Notes under the pieces: model-generated | Told to the model about the DNA's origin: nothing | Database searches by the model: none | The model's input: the letters and a program-made list of their open reading frames with translations, nothing else | Source of the DNA: an uncultured Lachnospiraceae bacterium | GTDB taxonomy: Bacteria > Bacillota_A > Clostridia > Lachnospirales > Lachnospiraceae | Direction of reading: 5' to 3' | DNA: 9,062 nucleotides | Assembly: GCA_902795985.1 (NCBI GenBank) | Contig: CADBNG010000247.1 | Location: forward strand, 1 to 9,062 | Shown: positions 1 through 5,317 of the stretch, piece after piece | How the letters are laid out: every line of letters starts with the position of its first letter | Numbering within the stretch: position 1 is the stretch's first letter | Made by a program: the position numbers and the translations under genes

Positions 1-1424
1 GGCGTGACTTCGGTTTCCATGCGGACGTCGACAGAGGATTCCGCCAGGAGCTTTTTCTGCAGTTCGATGTATTCATGCAGACGCTGCTTGAAGGGCACGT
101 CCTTTTCGCAGAGTATATTGCCGCCCAGCTCGTTTGTCTTTTCGCAGAGCACGACTTCATGGCCTTCCTCCGCAGCGGTAAGGGCTGCCTGCATTCCGGC
201 GATGCCGCCGCCGATGACCAGCACCTTTTTCTTATGGACGGGCGGCAGGGAATAGAACATTTCCGGTTCCCGGCCGACCTTCGGGTTGATGGCGCAGCGG
301 AGATCGCCGTTGGGCATGGTATAGGAGTAGCAGTGCAGGCATCTCATGCACTTCCGCACATAATCGGCCTTGCCGTTTGCCACTTTGTTCGGCAGATCCG
401 GGTCGCAGATCAGCTGACGGACCAGATAGATGATGTCGCATTCTCCGTCGGCCAGCATCCGTTCCATTTCATAGGGATCGCTGATTCCGCCCACGGCGCC
501 GATAAGGGAGTGCTTGACGACTTTCTTGGCTTTCGCGGCGCAGCGCTTGGCGTTATATCCAAAGGGATAGAACATGGAAAGTTCCGTACGGGAAGCGGAC
601 TGCGCGTCGTCGAAATCCATGCCTGTGGAGAAATGGATGATATCGGCATGGCCGTCCAGCTGCTGGGCAATCCGGCAGGACTCCTCCGGGCCGAATCCGC
701 CGGGGATGACTTCCTCGCCGCTGATGCGGATTTCCACCGGGAAGTTTTTGCCGCAGACGCGGTGGATTTCATCCACAACCTCAACGGCGAACCGGCAGCG
801 GTTTTCGATGCTGCCGCCCCATTTGTCGGTCCGTTTGTTAAGCATGGGGGAGAAGAACTGGTGAAGGCCCCAGCCATGGGCCGCATGGACCTTGACCATC
901 CGGAAGCCGACTCTCTTTGCCGCGAGGGCTTCCTTGCCGAATTCTTTAATGACGGCCCATATTTCTTCTTCGGTCATGGCGCGTACGCGCACCGGTCTCG
1001 GGGAAGAATGGGTATAGCCGTCGAAATGCTCAATGTCCGAAGGGCCGATCGCTTCGACGGCGTCCAGACCGCGGAAGCTTTTGAGCATTCCTTCAAAGTT
1101 GATTTCCAGGGAAGGAACGGCGCCAGCGCGGGTAATCATATCCGAGGCGCGGATATAGTTGTGCGCTCCGGGATTCTGCACGCTTCTGGGCCAGTAGGGA
1201 TCTCCCCGGTCCCACGGATCCGCGCTGGTTTCGCTGACCGTGATGGCTGCGGCGCCGCCAAGGGCTTTGCGGTACAGGTAGATGCCTTCTTTTTCAACAA
1301 TCTGGTTGTTGCGGGCCGATTCCGTAAAACCGGAGGGCCCGGCGAAGATATGATTCCGGTAGACGACATTGCCGATTTTTAACGGGGCCAAAAGATGAGG
1401 AAACTGTTCCAGTGCTTTGTTCAT
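1..1424 (-). CDS. Old Yellow Enzyme-type NADH:flavin oxidoreductase (2,4-dienoyl-CoA/enoate reductase family), 3' end outside window
   Basis: Partial gene; 474 codons are visible and the C-terminus lies beyond base 1. The start ATG at 1424-1422 follows a good GGAGA ribosome site at about 1432-1436. Residues 1 to about 350 form an FMN-binding TIM barrel: APLKIGN near 13-19, HAAHGW at 180-185, then an LNKRTD..WGG..ENR stretch at 195-209, which is the family signature. Next come clustered cysteines C359, C362, C365 and C377 for a [4Fe-4S] cluster, then a dinucleotide-binding Rossmann motif GGGIAG at 405-410. This order (barrel, Fe-S, FAD/NAD domain) is that of E. coli FadH, BaiCD/BaiH and 2-enoate reductase, about 640-690 residues, so roughly 170-210 residues are missing. 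Such enzymes reduce activated C=C bonds in the cytoplasm with NAD(P)H. Two departures are visible: Trp185 stands where the family usually has the proton-donor Tyr, and the cysteine spacing is CxxCxxCx11C rather than CxxCx3C. The family call is firm; the substrate is unknown. It is transcribed divergently from the URO-D/GRE genes. Confidence 0.93.
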   Translation of the reverse strand, partial: MNKALEQFPHLLAPLKIGNVVYRNHIFAGPSGFTESARNNQIVEKEGIYLYRKALGGAAAITVSETSADPWDRGDPYWPRSVQNPGAHNYIRASDMITRAGAVPSLEINFEGMLKSFRGLDAVEAIGPSDIEHFDGYTHSSPRPVRVRAMTEEEIWAVIKEFGKEALAAKRVGFRMVKVHAAHGWGLHQFFSPMLNKRTDKWGGSIENRCRFAVEVVDEIHRVCGKNFPVEIRISGEEVIPGGFGPEESCRIAQQLDGHADIIHFSTGMDFDDAQSASRTELSMFYPFGYNAKRCAAKAKKVVKHSLIGAVGGISDPYEMERMLADGECDIIYLVRQLICDPDLPNKVANGKADYVRKCMRCLHCYSYTMPNGDLRCAINPKVGREPEMFYSLPPVHKKKVLVIGGGIAGMQAALTAAEEGHEVVLCEKTNELGGNILCEKDVPFKQRLHEYIELQKKLLAESSVDVRMETEVT

Positions 1425-1485
1425 AAGACATCTCCTTTTTTCACAATGCTCCCGATCCGGGGTCTCTGTGCTTTTCTTCCGCTTT

Positions 1486-1584
1486 TATAATAAAAAAAGA
1501 TTGCGGGATGCGGAAATGCTCTTTTGGTTCCAATCGGTTCATTATATGCAGAACATAAACCTGTTTTCATGATGTAGAATGAAA
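1486..1584. promoter_or_regulatory. Candidate divergent promoter/operator region
   Basis: This AT-rich core of the 245-bp gap lies between the divergent flavoprotein and URO-D A genes. TATAAT occurs on the + strand at 1486-1491 and on the minus strand at 1546-1541 (read as ATTATA on +). Another + strand -10-like TAGAAT is at 1575-1580. None has a convincing TTGACA-like -35 box at 16-18 bp, so the exact promoters are uncertain. Possible regulator sites are a direct repeat GGTTC-caatc-GGTTC at 1526-1540 and an inverted repeat TTTCAT-8 nt-ATGAAA at 1565-1584. Their role is inference from position only. Confidence 0.35.
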
Positions 1585-1617
1585 CCGGCAACAGATGGAG
1601 AAGAAACGGAAATCAGT

Positions 1618-1630
1618 CCACCCGGGGTGG
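1618..1630. promoter_or_regulatory. Short GC-rich palindrome in the URO-D A leader
   Basis: CCACCC at 1618-1623 and GGGTGG at 1625-1630 are perfect complements around one base, 27 nt upstream of the URO-D A ribosome site. As RNA the arms could only pair with a register shift, because one base cannot form a loop; as DNA it may be a protein site. It could also be chance in GC-rich sequence. Confidence 0.2.
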
Positions 1631-1657
1631 GGTGAAGTCTGTTTCGTTATGTTTTTT

Positions 1658-1662
1658 GGAGG
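1658..1662 (+). promoter_or_regulatory. Ribosome binding site that sets the URO-D A start
   Basis: GGAGG lies 7 nt before the ATG at 1670. An in-frame ATG exists upstream at 1595, but it has no comparable ribosome site, and the 25 residues it would add have no counterpart in the paralogue. The paralogue begins at the same LTAREN sequence. Confidence 0.85.
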
Positions 1663-1669
1663 AAAGAAA

Positions 1670-2713
1670 ATGCTGACTGCGAGAGAGAACCTGATCGAAC
1701 TGCTGGAACACAGGACACCGGACCGGATTGTCAACCAGTTTGAAGCCATTCCGTTTGTAATCAATCCGTTTCTGATGAAATGCGAGTATCCGGAAAAAGG
1801 GGCGAAAGAGCCCGTTGCGGATCTCTGGGGAGTTTATTACGCGTTCCCTGACAACGTGCCGGCGAGCTTTCCTCTTCAGGACGAAAAACATCTGCTGGTG
1901 AAAGATATCGAGCACTGGAGCGATTATGTCAAAGCCCCTTCCCTGAAATTCACGGACGAGGAATGGGGCATTGCGAAGGAAATGTATGACGCGGTGGACC
2001 GGAAGAAAGCCATGCCCGCCATGTTCATGGCCCCCGGGCTTTTTGAGCAGTGCCATGATATGTGCACCATCGAAGAAACGCTGATGGGGATGTACGAATG
2101 TCCGGATGAGATGCATGACATGATCAAAATGCTCACGGATTTCGAACTGGAACTGGCGGAACAGTTCTGCAGCAGGATCCATCCGGAGGCGGTGTTCCAT
2201 CATGATGACTGGGGAAGCCAGCGGAGCACGTTCATGAGCGTCCCCATGTTTGAGGACTTTTTCGTCGAGCCGTATCAGCAGATTTACGGTTATCTGCATG
2301 ATCACGGCGTGAAATACATTTTCCATCATTCCGACAGCTATGCGGCAACGCTGGTGCCGGATATGATCGAAATGGGAATCGACGTCTGGCAGGGGTGCTT
2401 TTCCACGAACAACCTGCCCGAGCTGATTCAGAAATACGGGGATAAGATCACATTTATGGGCGGAATTGAAAACTGCCTGGTGGACTTTGACGGATGGACG
2501 CCGGAAAACAACCGGGAAGTCATCCGCCGGACGGTGAAGGAGTGCGGGACCAGGTCCTTTATCCCCTGCATCGCCCAGGGCGCGCCGGGCTCCGTTTTTG
2601 AAGGCGTGTATATGAGCATGACCGATGAGATCGACGCCCTCAACACGGAGCTGTACGGCTTTTCCAAAAAAGAACTGGAGGAAAACCGGGTGCCGATCAT
2701 GCTGTTTGACTGA
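1670..2713 (+). CDS. URO-D-fold (uroporphyrinogen decarboxylase-like / MtaA-CmuA-type) protein A
   Basis: 347 residues, the usual length for stand-alone URO-D-fold proteins. The N-terminus LTAREN...RTPDRI matches the family opening. The middle holds a FHHDDWG motif, and residues 218-224 read FHHSDSY, followed by a 'lie.G.Dvw' helix and FMGGIEN at 262-268. This matches the layout of corrinoid-dependent methyltransferases (MtaA, CmuA) and the many uncharacterised URO-D-domain proteins of anaerobes, not heme-pathway HemE. In MtaA-type enzymes HxC plus a distal Cys bind zinc for thiol activation; here H220-x-D222 replaces HxC. C269 and C300 are conserved between the two copies and could be ligands. 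No corrinoid protein is encoded nearby, so methyl transfer is unproven. It is probably co-transcribed with GRE A, which starts 49 nt downstream. The paralogue at 7836-8876 is about 78% identical by hand count. The fold call is strong; the reaction is unknown. Confidence 0.9.
   Translation: MLTARENLIELLEHRTPDRIVNQFEAIPFVINPFLMKCEYPEKGAKEPVADLWGVYYAFPDNVPASFPLQDEKHLLVKDIEHWSDYVKAPSLKFTDEEWGIAKEMYDAVDRKKAMPAMFMAPGLFEQCHDMCTIEETLMGMYECPDEMHDMIKMLTDFELELAEQFCSRIHPEAVFHHDDWGSQRSTFMSVPMFEDFFVEPYQQIYGYLHDHGVKYIFHHSDSYAATLVPDMIEMGIDVWQGCFSTNNLPELIQKYGDKITFMGGIENCLVDFDGWTPENNREVIRRTVKECGTRSFIPCIAQGAPGSVFEGVYMSMTDEIDALNTELYGFSKKELEENRVPIMLFD
2306..2340 (+). repeat. 35-bp perfect direct repeat, copy 1 (inside URO-D A)
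   Basis: Identical base for base to 8472-8506 in URO-D B. It encodes the conserved stretch around the HHSDS motif. It reflects the paralogy of the two genes and is the longest exact match between them that I found by eye. Confidence 0.85.
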
Positions 2714-2762
2714 CGCCGCTTTTGGATTGAGGACAGGGACGGGAGTCCGGAAAGGACAGATT

Positions 2763-5213
2763 ATGTATCAGTTCAGAACCCATACCGGCCGGATCGAAAG
2801 AATGCGCGCGAAGGTCCGGGACCGTCTGATTATCGCGGACGCGCGGAAAGAATGGCTGAAGCTGGAAGCGGAGCGGAAATACTATAATTTCCCGCCTCTT
2901 CTGCAGAAACCCTATATTTCCCTTTACGTTATTTCCCGCATGCCGATTGACATTGTGGAAGAGGAATATTTCGTCGGGGACATAGGCAGCAAAGGATGGG
3001 GAGCCGCCAAAGGCATGCTATGGCTGAAGGCGGATATCGAAAATACCTGGCCGATCGAAGAAGACGGCCTGCATCACGCGCCGGACGACGATCCGCTGTA
3101 TTCCCATCAGAAGCTGGCCGTTTCACCGGAGGATTTGAAGGAACTCCGGGAGATCGCCGCCCAGAGGAAGGCCGTGTACGGCGGACAGATTCCGGAAGAG
3201 TGGCTGCCGGACGGCGCGCAGGACTTTTTCCGGCTGCAGGCGACGGACTACGGCAAAATCGGCGGATTTCCGGTTCATACGCCTCCGGGACATCTGACGC
3301 CGGGCTTCCAGAATATCCTGAAAAGAGGGTACGGCGATATCCGGAAGCAGGCACAGGACTGGCTGGATGCGCGGGAAGGCAATATCCAGGGCGATGACAT
3401 GGGCAAATACATGTTCTATAAAGCCGCAGTGGTCGCCTGCGACGGCGCCATCACGCTTACGCGGCGTTACGCGGAGCTTGCGGCGGAGAAGGCAAAAACG
3501 GCCCCTTCCCCCGAAAGAAAAGAAGAACTGCTTCAGATGTCGGAAAGCCTGGAATGGATCGCCGAAAAGCCGGCCCGCACCTTCCGGGAGGCCCTGCAGC
3601 AGGTGATGCTGTACAACGTCTTTCTGAAGGTGGACAACGATCCCGGCGTGACCAGCCTCGGCCGGTTCGACCAGTATACCTGGCCGTATCTGAAAAAAGA
3701 GCTGGAAGAGGGCACGATCACCATGGATCAAGCCCAGGAGCTGGTGGACGCGTTCTTCCTGAAAATCAACACGTTCTACCACGGCAATTTCGGAAAAATG
3801 ACCCAGACGGCCGGCATCGGCCACCTCGGCCAGCACACCACCATCGGCGGCTGCATCCCGGAAACGGGAGAGGACGCGGTGAACCCGGTGACCTATATGG
3901 TTCTGGAAACCATGGCCCGGCTGGAGCTGCATGAACCGACCATTTCCCTTCGTGTCAGTAAAAACACCCCGAAAGAGATCTGGGACTGCGCGATGGCCAC
4001 GTCCATGAAGGTCGGCGGACTTCCGCTGCTTCAGAACGACGACGTCATCATTCCCGGCATTATGAAGGAGCTGGGCTTCTCGCTGGAAGATGCCCGGAAC
4101 TTCGCCTTTATCGGCTGCCAGGAGATCACCGGATCCGGAAACGATTATCCCGCGCCGAACGGATCGGCCATGGGGCATAACGGCATCTACTGGGCAATTG
4201 CCCTCGACATGGCGCTCAACAACGGCATTAATCCGATGAACGGAGCCCAGGCGCCGGAAAAGGTGCGCTCCGGATACCTGACGGATATGAATTCCATGGA
4301 GGAGGTCCGGGCCGCCTTTGAAAAGATCGCGAAATGGATGATCACCTGGTCCGCCACCCTGAACAATTATACGGAGCATGAGTATCCCCGGCTGTTCCCG
4401 TTCCCGAACCTTTCCATTTCCACTACCGGCTGTATGGAAAGCGGAAAAGACGTTTCCGAAGGCGGAGCGAAATACAATTCCTACGGGGGAACAGCCACGG
4501 GCCTGGCGACGACGGCGGACAGCCTGACCGCGATCAAATACATGATCTTTGATAAAAAACTCGTGGACAAAAAGACCTATCTGGACGCCGTCCTGGCCAA
4601 CTGGGAGGGCTATGAGGACCTGCAGCAGCAGATTCTTCACCAGGTGCCGCATTACGGGAATGCCGATCCTTACGCGGATGAAGAGATGAAATATGTGATC
4701 GAGCTGTATTACAACATGACCCGTGGATTCCACACGTCCCGCTGCAAAGTGTACAAATGCGGAACATTCGGAGCTTCGGATCATGTGGTCCAGGGGGAGA
4801 TCACCTGGGCGACGCCGGACGGAAGAAAGGCCGGCGCTCCCATCGCCGACGCGGCCAGCCCGGGGCAGGGCCGGGACGTGAACGGACCGACGTCGGTTTT
4901 CCTTTCCTCCACCTGCTTTGACCATTCCCATTATATGGACGGCATGGCGCTGAATCTGAAAATCCATCCGTCCGCCCTTCGGGCCAATGACGGCATCACC
5001 AAGCTGGAGGACGTCACCAGGGCTTATTTCGAACGGGGCGGCATGGAAGTCCAGTACAACGTGGTGGACGCGGCGACCCTGCGGAAAGCCCAGGAACACC
5101 CGGAGGAATATCATAACCTGGTCGTCCGTATTGCGGGCTTTTCCGCCTATTTCGTCGATATGACGACGGCGATGCAGAACGATATTATTTCCCGGGCCGA
5201 GCACGGCCTGTAG
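2763..5213 (+). CDS. Glycyl radical enzyme A (pyruvate formate-lyase-like family, substrate unknown)
   Basis: 816 residues, within the usual GRE range of about 760-900. The start is the ATG at 2763, preceded by AAAGGA at 2751-2756; an in-frame ATG further upstream lies inside URO-D A and was rejected. The PFL-like ten-stranded barrel domain covers most of the protein. It contains GRFDQY, the thiyl-loop IGCQE with catalytic Cys452 and Glu454, and GCMESGKDV...GGAKYN, which is typical of the eliminase/decarboxylase branch. The C-terminal glycyl domain has RIAGFSAYF with radical Gly792, 24 residues from the end. Only one catalytic Cys is seen, unlike the Cys-Cys of true pyruvate formate-lyase. 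Cys-X-Glu is the arrangement in glycerol, diol and choline lyases, where Glu acts as base. Most relatives read CVEP; here it is CQEI. The N-terminal part also lacks the PETG element seen in GRE B. The enzyme must be activated by a radical SAM activase, which is not in the window. A terminator-like hairpin begins 3 nt after the stop. Confidence 0.93.
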   Translation: MYQFRTHTGRIERMRAKVRDRLIIADARKEWLKLEAERKYYNFPPLLQKPYISLYVISRMPIDIVEEEYFVGDIGSKGWGAAKGMLWLKADIENTWPIEEDGLHHAPDDDPLYSHQKLAVSPEDLKELREIAAQRKAVYGGQIPEEWLPDGAQDFFRLQATDYGKIGGFPVHTPPGHLTPGFQNILKRGYGDIRKQAQDWLDAREGNIQGDDMGKYMFYKAAVVACDGAITLTRRYAELAAEKAKTAPSPERKEELLQMSESLEWIAEKPARTFREALQQVMLYNVFLKVDNDPGVTSLGRFDQYTWPYLKKELEEGTITMDQAQELVDAFFLKINTFYHGNFGKMTQTAGIGHLGQHTTIGGCIPETGEDAVNPVTYMVLETMARLELHEPTISLRVSKNTPKEIWDCAMATSMKVGGLPLLQNDDVIIPGIMKELGFSLEDARNFAFIGCQEITGSGNDYPAPNGSAMGHNGIYWAIALDMALNNGINPMNGAQAPEKVRSGYLTDMNSMEEVRAAFEKIAKWMITWSATLNNYTEHEYPRLFPFPNLSISTTGCMESGKDVSEGGAKYNSYGGTATGLATTADSLTAIKYMIFDKKLVDKKTYLDAVLANWEGYEDLQQQILHQVPHYGNADPYADEEMKYVIELYYNMTRGFHTSRCKVYKCGTFGASDHVVQGEITWATPDGRKAGAPIADAASPGQGRDVNGPTSVFLSSTCFDHSHYMDGMALNLKIHPSALRANDGITKLEDVTRAYFERGGMEVQYNVVDAATLRKAQEHPEEYHNLVVRIAGFSAYFVDMTTAMQNDIISRAEHGL

Positions 5214-5215
5214 AA

Positions 5216-5253
5216 AAAATGGCGACATGGGGACGCTTCCCTGTCGCCATTTT
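5216..5253 (+). terminator. Strong intrinsic terminator-like hairpin after GRE A
   Basis: AAAATGGCGACA (5216-5227) pairs perfectly with TGTCGCCATTTT (5242-5253). After a one-base bulge the stem continues with GGG/CCC, closing on a 7-nt loop GACGCTT. The stem ends in a T run and begins 3 nt after the GRE A stop. It could end or reduce transcription between the two mirrored gene pairs. It is also the left half of a larger palindrome. Confidence 0.65.
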
Positions 5254-5290
5254 GCGGGTTTTGGCGACAGGGAAGCGTCCCCGTGCCGCC
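5221..5290. repeat. Large inverted repeat (28-bp arms, 14-bp spacer), REP-doublet-like
   Basis: The left arm 5221-5248 and the right arm 5263-5290 are reverse complements at 26 of 28 positions. The spacer is 5249-5262. Each arm is itself a hairpin (GGCGACA...TGTCGCC in the left arm; a slightly imperfect version in the right). A palindrome made of two inverted small palindromes resembles REP/BIME-type intergenic repeats. It fills most of the 104-bp gap between GRE A and GRE B. The repeat structure is seen directly; membership in a dispersed family is inference. Confidence 0.8.
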
Positions 5291-5303
5291 ACCGGAGTAT
5301 CAC

Positions 5304-5308
5304 AGGAG
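5304..5308 (+). promoter_or_regulatory. Ribosome binding site that sets the GRE B start
   Basis: AGGAG lies 9 nt before the ATG at 5318. The in-frame ATG at 5219 lies in the arm of the palindrome, has no ribosome site, and would add 33 residues of translated repeat sequence. The start at 5318 was therefore chosen. Confidence 0.8.
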
Positions 5309-5317
5309 TATCTGCCC

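Noticed and set aside
75..1382. 435-codon + strand open frame opposite the flavoprotein
   Set aside because: It lies entirely antisense to a gene with clear OYE, Fe-S and Rossmann motifs, has no ribosome site, and its translation shows no recognisable domain. Antisense frames stay open by chance in GC-rich coding DNA.
1595..1669. 25-residue N-terminal extension of URO-D A
   Set aside because: It lacks a ribosome site and has no counterpart in the paralogue. GGAGG followed by ATG at 1670 gives the conserved start.
1670..2713. HemE (heme-pathway uroporphyrinogen decarboxylase)
   Set aside because: The sequence fits the MtaA/CmuA-type URO-D branch, the gene occurs twice beside GREs, and there are no other heme genes in the window.
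5221..5290. CRISPR repeat or insertion sequence end
   Set aside because: There are only two arms, in inverted orientation, with no spacer array, no transposase and no target duplication. A palindrome/terminator explanation fits better.
3123..5303. 726-codon minus strand open frame opposite GRE A
   Set aside because: The opposite strand encodes all the GRE A catalytic motifs. The antisense translation is His/Gly/Arg-rich with no domain I recognise, and its supposed start lies in the intergenic palindrome.
5219..5317. 33-residue N-terminal extension of GRE B
   Set aside because: It would be a translation of the inverted repeat. The AGGAG/ATG at 5318 is the better start.
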